Shown: positions 43,781 to 52,135 of the stretch, in pieces
Layout: each line of letters starts with the position of its first letter
Numbering within the stretch: position 1 is the stretch's first letter
Origin: JAVBMU01 sp031551755
GTDB lineage: Bacteria; Actinomycetota; Actinomycetes; Actinomycetales; Cellulomonadaceae
DNA: 64,000 nt
Assembly: GCA_031551755.1 (NCBI GenBank)
Contig: JAVBNE010000005.1
Span: forward strand, 1 to 64,000
Direction of reading: 5' to 3'
Made by a program: the position numbers and the translations under genes
The notes under the pieces: model-generated
What the model was told of the DNA's origin: nothing
What the model saw: the letters and a program-made list of their open reading frames with translations, nothing else
Database searches by the model: none

Positions 43781-43855
43781 GGGCTGATCCTCTCCCACCG
43801 CTGCGGGAACGGGCCATCGTTTTGCCGTGGCGGTGACGCCCTCTCGTTGACGTTA

Positions 43856-43887
43856 CGCATAACCGGGATATATATTCCAGTTATGCG
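43856..43887. promoter_or_regulatory. 32-bp palindrome over the MntA-like start codon
   Basis: CGCATAAC ... GTTATGCG is symmetrical at 28 of 32 positions, with TATATA at the centre. The right arm contains the ATG at 43883. Central TATATATT could serve as -10, so a bound dimer would block both transcription and the start site. The wHTH domain of the gene it precedes is the natural ligand. Confidence 0.7.
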
Positions 43888-44476
43888 AAGCGATGGTCCT
43901 GCTCTGTTGCCGGTGTTTCGGTCACAGCATCAGGCTGAGTTGCTGATGTGGCTCTACTTGCATCCTGAGGTCGAGTTCGGGCTGAGTGATCTTGCCACGC
44001 GTACCGGTGTGCCGCTGTCCACCCTGCATCGCGAGGTGGTTCGCCTGGACGAAGCGGGTCTTGTCACTAGTCGAACCCTTGGCCGCAATCGACTCGTTCG
44101 GGCCAACATCGCGCACCCGGCGGCCCGAGCGCTCACCCAGCTCCTTGAGATTTCCTTCGGGCCGCGTGCGGTGATCGCGGAAGAGTTTTCCATTCCCCAC
44201 GCGAAGCGGGTCATCGTCTTCGGGTCGTGGGCCGCCCGCTACGGAGGCGAGGCGGGCCCGCCCCCACGCGATGTCGATGTGCTAGTCGTCGGCGAAGTCG
44301 ATCGGGCTGATGTCTATGAGGCCGCAGACCGCGCTTCAGCTCGTCTTGGCATTGAGGTCAATCCGGTTGTCCGGTCGGTGGCGCAGTGGGAGGACCCGGC
44401 CGACGCACTTGTTGAGCAGATCAAGGCATCCGCGCATAACGCCGTGCTTGATGTCCTCGAAACGGCGAACGTCTGA
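43883..44476 (+). CDS. winged-helix / nucleotidyltransferase antitoxin-like protein (MntA-like)
   Basis: Of 197 residues, about 17-75 form a winged helix (HQAELLMWLYLHPEVEFGL, VPLSTLHREVVRLDEAGLV). Residues 108-140 carry the minimal-nucleotidyltransferase signature, GS at 114-115 and DVD at 130-132, followed by VLVVG. In MntA-HepT systems the MNT protein AMPylates and silences the HEPN toxin. The spacing between GS and DxD is longer than in classical MntA. ATG 43883 is in the palindrome, and the frame can be extended to 43847 without support. The HEPN gene follows. Confidence 0.8.
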   Translation: MRSDGPALLPVFRSQHQAELLMWLYLHPEVEFGLSDLATRTGVPLSTLHREVVRLDEAGLVTSRTLGRNRLVRANIAHPAARALTQLLEISFGPRAVIAEEFSIPHAKRVIVFGSWAARYGGEAGPPPRDVDVLVVGEVDRADVYEAADRASARLGIEVNPVVRSVAQWEDPADALVEQIKASAHNAVLDVLETANV

Positions 44477-44531
44477 TGGCCAGGGGCAGCTTGGATAAGC
44501 CGAGGTTGAGGCACTGGTCGCGGTCGGCGAG

Positions 44532-44927
44532 TTGCAGAAGCTCACAGGCGAGGCGGCAAGCGGCGAGCGACTTCTCGCGAAGGCATCGATAACCGTGGAA
44601 ACAGCGCGATCGGCCCTGGACACCGACCCGGACTCGGCCTTTGTCCTCGCCTACGACGCCGCGCGTCAAGCCCTTACTGCGCTGTTGGCGCACCAGGGCC
44701 TGAGGCCGACGACGAAGGGTGGCCACTACGCCGTCGAGCTGGCAACACGAGCGCAGTTCGGCCAAGGATTCCGCCACTTTGGTGCGTTGCGTCGGCGCAA
44801 TGAGCTGGAGTACCCAGTACATCCTGACAACGACGCCGATACTCAAGAAGCGTCTGACGCCGTCCAACTGGCGCGAACGATCATCGCCGCTGTTCAAGGC
44901 CTAATTAGCCAACTCGGGTTGTCCTAA
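44532..44927 (+). CDS. HEPN-domain protein, toxin-like partner (possible frameshift at start)
   Basis: The 131-residue frame from TTG 44532 has a HEPN helical bundle: VLAYDAARQALTALLAHQG, then GHYAVELA and the basic motif RRRNELEYP at 87-95. The usual RNase motif is R-x4-6-H, but here Glu and Tyr follow the Arg-Asn, so RNase activity is uncertain. A better start, ATG 44476 overlapping the MntA stop, opens MARGSLDK in another frame. That frame would join this one by a one-base shift near 44497-44500, giving a conventional coupled gene. A genuine frameshift, a sequencing error or the TTG start are all possible. Confidence 0.7.
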   Translation: MQKLTGEAASGERLLAKASITVETARSALDTDPDSAFVLAYDAARQALTALLAHQGLRPTTKGGHYAVELATRAQFGQGFRHFGALRRRNELEYPVHPDNDADTQEASDAVQLARTIIAAVQGLISQLGLS

Positions 44928-44972
44928 TCGCCCGTGTGGGAGGCTCGGGCACCTACTCGCCACCCCTCGCAC

Positions 44973-46640
44973 TCACCCCGCGTTGTCGCGGTCGCGGATC
45001 TCCACTCGGCGGATCTTGCCCGAGACGGTAGCGGGCATCGCCTCGACGAACTCCACGATGCGCGGGTACTTGTAGGGGGCGGTGCGCGCCTTGACGAACG
45101 ACTGGATGTCGCGGGCCAGCTCGTCGCCGGCTTCGTAGCCTGGGGCAACCACGACGGTGGCCTTGACGACGATCCCGCGATCCGGATGCGGGGCCCCGGT
45201 GATCGCACACTCCTTGACCCCGGGGTGGGCCATCACCACGGACTCCACCTCGAAGGGGCCGACCCGGTAGCCCGACGTCTTGATCATGTCGTCGGTGCGG
45301 CCCACGTACCAGAAGTAACCGTCGGCGTCGCGGGTGGCCAGGTCGTGCGTGTGGTAGAAGCCGTCGTGCCACGACGCGGCGGTGGTCTCCGGGTCGTCGG
45401 CATATCCATCGAACATACCGATGGTGTGCCCGTCGGTACGGAGACAGATCTCGCCTTCCTCCCCGACGCCGACCTCGCGACCGTCCTCGTCGAGGAGAAC
45501 GACGTCGTAGGCGGGTGACGGCAGGCCCATCGACCCGGGTTTGGTCGGCTGCCAGTAGTTCGTCACCACTGCCAGGGTGAGTTCGGTCTGGCCGTAGCCC
45601 TCCTTGAGTTCCAGGCCGGTCTGCTTGCGGAAAGTCTCATAGACCACAGGGCTCATGGCCTCACCTGCGATGGTCGCGTGTTTGAGGTGTGACAGGTCGT
45701 AGGCTGACAGATCCTCATGGACCAGAAACCGGTAGACGGTCGGGGCGGCGCAGAACGTCGTGACCCTGGTCTGTTCGATGTGCCGCAGCATGGCCGCCGG
45801 GTCAAAGCGATCGAAGTCGAACACGTCCACGCAACACCCCATGAACCACTGGCCGTAGAGCTTGCCCCACACCGATTTGGCCCATCCGGTGTCGGAGACC
45901 GTCAGGTGGAGGCCGTCTGGATCCACTTTGTGCCAGTACTTGGCCGTGGGAATGTGCGCCACCGGATAGGAGTGGTTGTGCAGCACCATCTTCGGCTGGG
46001 CGGTGGTCCCCGACGTGAAGTACAGCAGCAGCGGGTCGGCCGCGATGGGTCGGTCCGCACCGGTGGGGGCGACGAAGGGCGAGGCGGAGTCCACCTCGGC
46101 ATCGAAGTCCAGCCAGCCGGACCCGGGGGTACCCGAGACGCCGGCCTTCGTCAGGCGCAGCCCCAGCTCGGCCTCGGCCAGGTCGATCTCGGCGGCGACG
46201 CTGCCCTCCAGCGAGGCCACGACCGTCGTGATCCGCGCTTCGCGCAGCCGGAACACCAGGTCGTACGCCTTGAGCAGGTGGGTGGCGGGAGCCGCCACTG
46301 CGCCGATCTTGTGCAGGCCGATCACCGCCCACCAAAACTGCGGGTGACGCTTGAGTACGAGTAGCACTCGGTCGCCCTTGCGGACTCCCACCGACTGGAA
46401 CCACGATGCGGCCGCGTCGGAGAGCCGGGCGATGTCGCCGAAGGTGTACGTCTCGGTCGCCCCGGTGGTGTCCGACCAGCGCAGCGCGAGCCGCTCAGGC
46501 TCAGCGACCGCGATGGCGTCCACGACGTCGTAGCCGAACGAGAAATCCGGTGGGCAGTCGAGCTGGTAGCTCAGGGGGAACCCATCGGGTCCCAGCTCTT
46601 CGGTGAGGTACTGCTGGTGAATGGTGGCGACGGTCTGCAC
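44973..46640 (-). CDS. AMP-forming acyl-CoA synthetase
   Basis: A 555-residue ANL-family enzyme that activates a carboxylic acid as an acyl-adenylate and then CoA thioester. Motifs are LYFTSGTTAQPKMV (P-loop), EGYGQTE, YVGRTDDMIKTSGYRVGPF and the catalytic lysine in VSGKIRRVEIR. It resembles medium-chain or acetyl/benzoyl-type synthetases, but substrate is not readable. GTG 46640 is chosen because TAGTCT lies seven bases upstream. A frame to 46736 adds 32 residues of unrelated character. Confidence 0.88.
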   Translation of the reverse strand: MQTVATIHQQYLTEELGPDGFPLSYQLDCPPDFSFGYDVVDAIAVAEPERLALRWSDTTGATETYTFGDIARLSDAAASWFQSVGVRKGDRVLLVLKRHPQFWWAVIGLHKIGAVAAPATHLLKAYDLVFRLREARITTVVASLEGSVAAEIDLAEAELGLRLTKAGVSGTPGSGWLDFDAEVDSASPFVAPTGADRPIAADPLLLYFTSGTTAQPKMVLHNHSYPVAHIPTAKYWHKVDPDGLHLTVSDTGWAKSVWGKLYGQWFMGCCVDVFDFDRFDPAAMLRHIEQTRVTTFCAAPTVYRFLVHEDLSAYDLSHLKHATIAGEAMSPVVYETFRKQTGLELKEGYGQTELTLAVVTNYWQPTKPGSMGLPSPAYDVVLLDEDGREVGVGEEGEICLRTDGHTIGMFDGYADDPETTAASWHDGFYHTHDLATRDADGYFWYVGRTDDMIKTSGYRVGPFEVESVVMAHPGVKECAITGAPHPDRGIVVKATVVVAPGYEAGDELARDIQSFVKARTAPYKYPRIVEFVEAMPATVSGKIRRVEIRDRDNAG

Positions 46641-46755
46641 GTGACTAAGACTACGCAACCGTAGGTTCGGGTTCGGGTCCGAGGCCGGGCTGTAACGATC
46701 CCGAAGACGATGGTGCCCACCGCCTTGGTTGGTCACTGCCCTGACTCGACCGGTC

Positions 46756-48027
46756 TCATGGCCCGAGTAGCGCGAGCGGGACTATAGCGACGCCGTCGGG
46801 GCGCCGGTAGGCGAAGTCGCCGGTGGTGAGAAGGACCTTGTCGGCGAGCCGGTCACCGATTTGGCCGTGTAGCCAGTTGAGGTGCCGCACATCCGTGTCG
46901 CTGACAGTCTCGCTGAGCTTGACCTCAAGTGCTACGACACGGCGGTCTTTGCCTTCGACGATCAGGTCGATCTCCCGATCGGTTTCTTTCGTTCGTAGGT
47001 GACCGACGCGGGCAGAGGCGGCCTCCGCGTACACGCGGATGCTTTGGGCGGCGAGGGATTCGAAAAGGGCACCGAGCCATGTACCGGTCGCCTCGTGTGG
47101 GCGGTTGCCTTCGCCACGTAAGAGCCCCTCCCTGCCGATGCCCACCAGGCGTGCGGCGAGTGCTGGATCGACAAGGTGGTGTTTAGGAGAGCGAGTGAGC
47201 CGTTTGAGCGGGTTGAACGCTGGGATCCAGGCGGGAAGCGGATCGAGAACGAAAAGACGAATGAGGTGATCGCGGTAATTGTCGGCTGTCGTGCGCGCGG
47301 GTTTCAGCGAGTTGCCCGCGGTAGCCGCGTCGAGAATCTTTGTGTAGTTCGTATCGGTTGCGGTTGCTGCCCCGTAGGCGGTCAACCAGGCACGCACTGT
47401 TTCCGGGCGCCGCACGTGGGCGCCACTCTCTGGCAGGTCCTTGTCCACGATGCGTGTGAGGTAGCCGTCGAGCTGCGCACTTCGTGCCCGATCAGGAAGG
47501 CTGCGGATGCCGGGGAAGCCAGAGCGCAAAATCTCGTCTGTGTACATCGCGAGGTCGACTGGAGACTCGCCGCCGATCCGGGGGTGCTTCCCGGCAAGGA
47601 GCTCTGCTAGTGAAACTGTAGTTTCAACGAGGCCGCGTTCGGCGAGCGAAAGCGGACGCATCGTCAGGCTCACGATCCGGCCCGCACCCGAATGAACTCG
47701 CACGCCGATGCGGACGTCGGCCGAGCCGGCGAGGAGGAACTGCCCGCCTGTGTTGTCGCTGTCCACGGCCCGACGGACCCGATCCCATACCGCGCCCAGG
47801 AGTTGCCACTCGTCCAGCAGTACCGGCTGTGGGGCTTGGGTGATGTAGTCGAGATCAGCCGAGACGGTCTCGAACTGGGCGGGGTTGTCGAAGGCGATGA
47901 CAGTGGCTACGCGCTCGGTGGCGGTCGCCGTCTTGCCCACACCCTTTGCCCCCTCCAGCGCGATGGCTGCGAGATGTGGGAAGAGCTCGTCGAGGGAGTC
48001 GTCGACGATGCGGCGCTGATAAGGCAT
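46756..48027 (-). CDS. AAA-type ATPase with DUF4143 domain
   Basis: A 423-residue P-loop ATPase. The N-terminal half has Walker A EGAKGVGKTATA and Walker B PVLLDEWQL, with a sensor GSADVR. The C-terminal half is a DUF4143 nuclease-like domain, with IDLIVEGKDRRVVALEVKLS (Asp and E-x-K) as in PD-(D/E)XK folds. Function is unknown. Such genes are frequent in mobile or defence-rich regions, but a defence role is only inferred. It starts 25 bases downstream of the tandem repeat at 48053 (minus-strand direction). Confidence 0.85.
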   Translation of the reverse strand: MPYQRRIVDDSLDELFPHLAAIALEGAKGVGKTATATERVATVIAFDNPAQFETVSADLDYITQAPQPVLLDEWQLLGAVWDRVRRAVDSDNTGGQFLLAGSADVRIGVRVHSGAGRIVSLTMRPLSLAERGLVETTVSLAELLAGKHPRIGGESPVDLAMYTDEILRSGFPGIRSLPDRARSAQLDGYLTRIVDKDLPESGAHVRRPETVRAWLTAYGAATATDTNYTKILDAATAGNSLKPARTTADNYRDHLIRLFVLDPLPAWIPAFNPLKRLTRSPKHHLVDPALAARLVGIGREGLLRGEGNRPHEATGTWLGALFESLAAQSIRVYAEAASARVGHLRTKETDREIDLIVEGKDRRVVALEVKLSETVSDTDVRHLNWLHGQIGDRLADKVLLTTGDFAYRRPDGVAIVPLALLGP

Positions 48028-48052
48028 AGATCTAATCTACCAGGTCAGAGTG

Positions 48053-48098
48053 CTCTACTGGGAAAATGGACGCCTCTCTACTGGGAAAATGGACGCCT
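48053..48098. repeat. perfect tandem repeat, 2 x 23 bp
   Basis: Two identical 23-base copies, 48053-48075 and 48076-48098, with a core of ACTGGGAAAATGGACGCC. The A-rich core is unusual for this GC-rich region. The repeat lies between the ATPase start (48027) and the end of the response regulator gene (48122), so it could be an operator for the ATPase gene or a mobile-element scar. Confidence 0.8.
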
Positions 48099-48121
48099 CC
48101 CGTGACCCGTCCGCCGCCCTA

Positions 48122-48817
48122 TCACCCGGCCTCGGCGGTCTGGGATGTGAGGCGGTACTCGGCGCACGGTCGTCCGGATGTGGAGTAGTCCAGCGAGCGG
48201 GTCGCGAGCCCGGCCGTGACGAGGTACTCGAGGTATCGACGGCAACTCACACGAGAGAGCCCGATCGCGCTGGCGACCCTGGCCGCCGATGCCCGCTCGA
48301 CCTGCTCGAGGGCGGAGATCACCAGCTCGAGGGACTCGGGGCTGAACCCTTTCGGTAGGCGTCGACGTACGGCCGGTCGCATCAGGGCGTCCACCTGCTC
48401 CTGTGCGAGCGCCACTGAAGCCGGCGGAAGGTTCGCCCGGTCCCGGATGACGTCATCGATACGTTGGTGCAGTTCATGCGCCGCGAAGGGCTTCACAAGG
48501 TAGTGGCGCGCTCCGATGATCCGGGCCTCGCTCACCGTCTGGACGTCCCGGGCGGCGGTCACCGCGATGACCTCGGGTTGCCGCATCCTCGCGTCACTTC
48601 GGATCTCGCGAAGCACTTCGAGGCCGGAACGTACCGGTAGGAACACATCCAGCAGGATGAGATCAGGTTTCAGCCGCCGGATCAGTTCCGCGGCCTGCGG
48701 CCCGGTGGCCGCAGTCCCGACCAGTTCGCAACCAGCGTGTGCGCGCACGAAAGCGGAATGCAGCGACGCTACGGCGGGTGCGTCATCGACAACGAGGACT
48801 CGAAGCGGGGTGGTCAT
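48122..48817 (-). CDS. CitB/DcuR-type response regulator
   Basis: A 231-residue regulator with a receiver domain (VVDDAPAV, PDLILLDVFLP with the phospho-Asp, VTAARD, YLVKPF) and a C-terminal helix-turn-helix of the CitB/DctR family (RASAARVASAIGLSRVSCRR). It is coupled to the sensor kinase by a 4-bp ATGA overlap. It is expected to bind near the divergent tctC promoter and switch on tricarboxylate uptake. Confidence 0.9.
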   Translation of the reverse strand: MTTPLRVLVVDDAPAVASLHSAFVRAHAGCELVGTAATGPQAAELIRRLKPDLILLDVFLPVRSGLEVLREIRSDARMRQPEVIAVTAARDVQTVSEARIIGARHYLVKPFAAHELHQRIDDVIRDRANLPPASVALAQEQVDALMRPAVRRRLPKGFSPESLELVISALEQVERASAARVASAIGLSRVSCRRYLEYLVTAGLATRSLDYSTSGRPCAEYRLTSQTAEAG

Positions 48818-50391
48818 GGGACTCTCACCTTCACCGGAAGCCGCACCTCGAAGCGGGCGCCGCCGAGTTCTGAACGGTCAAATCGGATCTGGCCGTCTCG
48901 GCGACGGACGACGCGAGCGACGAGCGCGAGGCCGATACCGCGATGGTGCGCCCCGTCTGAGCGCGTGCTCACGCCCTCCTCGAATATCCGCTCCGAAACC
49001 TCCGCCGGAATGCCAGGACCACTGTCGTCGATGACCACCGCGACCTCGGCGGCATCGGCGGCGAGCGTGATCTCAACCCGATCACCCACCGCGCATGCCT
49101 CAAGCGCATTATCGACGAGGTTGCCAAGGATCGTCACAAGATCGTCGTGCAGCACCGCCGGGATCTCGCCGTGGGAGGTCAGAGCGACCGCGATCCCGCG
49201 TTCGTGGGCCTGCGCGGTCTTGACGGAGAGCAACGCGGAGATCCCACCACCCACAAGAGCGGCGTCGGCGTCCACGAGTGCCCCACCGGGTCTGATCCTG
49301 GCAATGTAGTCGCGGGCGTCTTCGATCAGCTCCAGTTCGAGCAGACCGGAGACCACATGCATGGAGTTGGCGAACTCGTGCGCCTGTGCCCGCAACCCAT
49401 CGGTGAGCGAGTTGGCACCATCCATCTCGCGCAGCGCCTGGTGCAATTCGGTGTGATCGCGAAGGAGGAGCGTGCCGCTGACCGGTGTGCCATGGTCATC
49501 GACGACCCCTGTGCCACGGGCGATGATGGCCCGTTCTCCCGCCAGCACGATTCGGCCGTCGGGCTCACCCTCCTCCAGGACCGCAAGCACCGGCGCGTCA
49601 AGAACCTCCTGTGCGGAAAGACCCACCAGGTCATCCCTGTCCAGGAGACGGCAGGCGGCGTCGTTCGCGACCGTGATGACACCGAGAGCATCGACGGTCA
49701 CGACGCCTTCACTCAGTCGGTGGAGCATCGTCTCGTGTTCCTTGACGAGTTCGGCGATCTCGCCGGGCTCGAGCTGGAATATCCGTCGCCGCACGATCGC
49801 AGTGACCCATGCTGCTCCGAAGACGCCGATGAGAGCGGAGCCAGCGACGGCGGCGATCACCCAGGGCAGCCAGGACCGGACGTCCGCGGCCAGTTCTGAT
49901 TCGAGTACCCCCACAGAGACCGAACCGATGACCTCGCCTCCCTGCGCGTCGCTCGCACCTTCGGCCCAGATCGGCACCTTCACCCGCCAGGACTCACCGA
50001 GGGTTCCGGTTTGTCGGCCCTCGTAGATCCTCCCGGAGAGCGGGACTGATGGATCGGTTGAAACGCGTTCTCCGATCCGCTCCGGGTTCGGGTGGGAGTG
50101 GCGGATGCCGTCGGAGTCGGTCACGACGACGTACGTGAGGTTCGAGGACTTGCGGATGAACTCAGCGATTGGCTGGATCCTCGCTGCCGGGTTCCGGGTC
50201 TCCAGTGCTTCAAGGATCGCCGGCTGGCGCGACATCGACAGCGCGACACCGCGCATCCGATCCCCGGTCTGGTCGCGGATCACCCGCTCCTGGATGTTCA
50301 CCGCGACCATGCCGGTGGCGGCGGTCACGAGGCACACGATGACTGCCTGCAGCAATAGCAGCTGCAGCCTGAGCGACATCGCCTGGACCAT
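48814..50391 (-). CDS. CitA/DcuS-type sensor histidine kinase
   Basis: A 525-residue membrane kinase with a membrane segment at about 8-28, an extracytoplasmic sensor (about 30-170, ending in SVSVGVLESELA), a second membrane segment (WVIAAVAGSALIGVFGAAW), a PAS domain (about 225-320) and the kinase core. The phospho-accepting His is in LRAQAHEFANSMHVVSGL, then LVDNALEA, DDSGPGI and RGIGLALV. This type detects citrate, C4-dicarboxylates or similar acids. ATG 50391 or 50379 could be the start. Both precede a good membrane helix. Confidence 0.9.
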   Translation of the reverse strand: MVQAMSLRLQLLLLQAVIVCLVTAATGMVAVNIQERVIRDQTGDRMRGVALSMSRQPAILEALETRNPAARIQPIAEFIRKSSNLTYVVVTDSDGIRHSHPNPERIGERVSTDPSVPLSGRIYEGRQTGTLGESWRVKVPIWAEGASDAQGGEVIGSVSVGVLESELAADVRSWLPWVIAAVAGSALIGVFGAAWVTAIVRRRIFQLEPGEIAELVKEHETMLHRLSEGVVTVDALGVITVANDAACRLLDRDDLVGLSAQEVLDAPVLAVLEEGEPDGRIVLAGERAIIARGTGVVDDHGTPVSGTLLLRDHTELHQALREMDGANSLTDGLRAQAHEFANSMHVVSGLLELELIEDARDYIARIRPGGALVDADAALVGGGISALLSVKTAQAHERGIAVALTSHGEIPAVLHDDLVTILGNLVDNALEACAVGDRVEITLAADAAEVAVVIDDSGPGIPAEVSERIFEEGVSTRSDGAHHRGIGLALVARVVRRRDGQIRFDRSELGGARFEVRLPVKVRVP

Positions 50392-50419
50392 AGCGCTATT
50401 GTGCCCGCCGTTCGCACAA
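50390..50419. promoter_or_regulatory. inverted repeats between sensor kinase and tctC
   Basis: ATAGCGCTAT (50390-50399) is a perfect 10-base palindrome over the kinase start. TTGTGC (50399-50404) is repeated in inverted form as GCACAA at 50414-50419. These are plausible response-regulator sites in the 163-base divergent region, not proven. Confidence 0.4.
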
Positions 50420-50554
50420 TCGGCGCGACCAATACTTGCTGAACCCCATGTTAGTTACTAAAGCGCGACAACCGTCTTGGACACCTCATAACGTTGATTC
50501 GTCGGCACTGGACGCGCCGAAGCGCCCGGAATCGCTCGAAGGAGAGTGGACACT

Positions 50555-51571
50555 ATGCGTAAGAAGTTCATGGTCACCGGCCTTGCCGGTCTCGCAACCC
50601 TCGCCCTTGCCATCGCTGGCTGCAGTCCACAAGGCGACGAAGACACCAAGGACGAAACAGCTGGCGCCAATGTGCCCAGCTCTGTGCAAATCATCGTTCC
50701 GGCGGATCCGGGAGGTGGCTGGGACCAGACCGGCCGCGCTGTATCCGATGTGCTCACCGCGGAGAAGATCGTCAAGACCGCTCCGGTTTCCAACATCGGA
50801 GGAGCGGGCGGAACGGTGGGGTTGGCCTCGCTCGCCAACGAGAAGGACCCAAACACGCTCATGGTCACCGGCCTCGTCATGGTCGGCGCGGTGGAGACCA
50901 ACTCCGCCAAGAACCGGATCGAGGACACCACCCCGATCGCCCGCCTGACCGACGAACCACTGGTGGTCGTCGTGCCGGCCTCGTCGAAGTACAAGACGCT
51001 GTCGGACCTCGTCGATGACATCGTTGCGAACGGCCAGAAGGTCACGGTCACCGGTGGATCTGCCGGTGGCGCTGACCACATCCTCGCCGGGTTGCTCCTG
51101 CAAGCTGCGGGGATGAGCGGGTCGGACATTCCCACGAAGCTCAACTACGTCCCGAACTCCGGTGGTGGCGAAGCTGTATCGCTGCTGCTCGGGAACAACG
51201 CCGCGGCGGGCATCTCCGGTGTCGGTGAATTCGCCGAGTATGTGAAATCGGGTGACCTGCGGGCGCTCGCGGTGTCCGGTAGCGAGCCTTCGGTCCTGCT
51301 GCCCGACGTGCCCACCATGGTCGACGAGGGCTATGACGTCGTGTACACGAACTGGCGTGGACTGCTCGCCCCCGGTGAGATCAGCGACAGTGAGAAGGCG
51401 GGATTGGTCGAGACGATCACTCAGTTGCACGACTCCGCGGCGTGGACGACGACCCTGGAGGAGAAGGGGTGGTCGGATGCCTTCCTGACCGGTGCCGAGT
51501 TCGACTCCTTCCTCACCGAGAACATCTCGGAGGTCACGACCACCCTCCAGGCCATCGGGCTCACCCAATGA
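50555..51571 (+). CDS. tctC: tripartite tricarboxylate transporter solute-binding lipoprotein
   Basis: A 338-residue periplasmic-type binding protein anchored as lipoprotein: LALAIAGC lipobox near residue 25. The mature part has VQIIVPADPGGGWDQTGRAV, NIGGAGGTVGLA and the ligand loop KVTVTGGSAGGADH, typical of TctC/BugD proteins that bind citrate or other carboxylates. GAAGGAGAG lies eight bases before ATG 50555. First gene of tctCBA, and the tctB start overlaps its stop. Confidence 0.94.
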   Translation: MRKKFMVTGLAGLATLALAIAGCSPQGDEDTKDETAGANVPSSVQIIVPADPGGGWDQTGRAVSDVLTAEKIVKTAPVSNIGGAGGTVGLASLANEKDPNTLMVTGLVMVGAVETNSAKNRIEDTTPIARLTDEPLVVVVPASSKYKTLSDLVDDIVANGQKVTVTGGSAGGADHILAGLLLQAAGMSGSDIPTKLNYVPNSGGGEAVSLLLGNNAAAGISGVGEFAEYVKSGDLRALAVSGSEPSVLLPDVPTMVDEGYDVVYTNWRGLLAPGEISDSEKAGLVETITQLHDSAAWTTTLEEKGWSDAFLTGAEFDSFLTENISEVTTTLQAIGLTQ

Positions 51572-52128
51572 CCACCACCGACATGGTCGACCGGGGCGCG
51601 GCGGACACGTCGCGCCCCGGTTGGGCACCCGAGCGAATCGGCGAGCTTGTCTTCGCGGGACTCATTCTGGTGCTGGGCGTCGTCGCTTTCATCGGCGCTT
51701 TCGACATCCGCACACCTGCGGGAGCGCAGGTCGGGCCGCGCGTCTTCCCATTTCTCGTCTCCGCGATCCTGGTGGGTGCTGGGATTGTCCTGGTCATCGA
51801 AGTGATTCGCGGACACCTCGGTGCGAGTGAGGAGGGCGAGGACATCGACACGACCGCGGCAACCGATTGGTGGACGATCGCCAAGATCGCCCTGCTGATT
51901 ATCGGTGTGGTAGTGGTTCTCGAACCACTCGGCTGGTGGATGACCGCCGCGCTCTTCTTCGGCGGCGTGGCCTGGTCGCTGGGTGCGCCGAAATGGTGGC
52001 GGGCCCTGTTGATCGGTCTTGTTATCGGGATCGTCACCCAATTGCTCTTCGGTGAAGGGCTGGGCCTCTTCCTGCCTCGCGGTGCGCCCTTCAACGCTTG
52101 GTACGGCCCCGGGCCGATCTTTGGATAG
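51568..52128 (+). CDS. tctB: tripartite tricarboxylate transporter small membrane subunit
   Basis: A 186-residue protein with four hydrophobic segments: LVFAGLILVLGVVAFIGAF, FPFLVSAILVGAGIVLVIEV, IAKIALLIIGVVVVLEPLG and a last pair ALLIGLVIGIVTQLLF. This is the small permease partner of TctA. It starts at ATG 51568 inside the tctC stop (ATGA overlap) and precedes tctA by seven bases. Confidence 0.92.
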   Translation: MTTTDMVDRGAADTSRPGWAPERIGELVFAGLILVLGVVAFIGAFDIRTPAGAQVGPRVFPFLVSAILVGAGIVLVIEVIRGHLGASEEGEDIDTTAATDWWTIAKIALLIIGVVVVLEPLGWWMTAALFFGGVAWSLGAPKWWRALLIGLVIGIVTQLLFGEGLGLFLPRGAPFNAWYGPGPIFG

Positions 52129-52135
52129 GTGAGAC

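Noticed and set aside
41473..44930. Attachment-site duplication of the tRNA-fMet 3' end
   Set aside because: I looked for a repeat of the CCCCCGCTACCA end in the downstream region and found none, and no integrase gene is visible.
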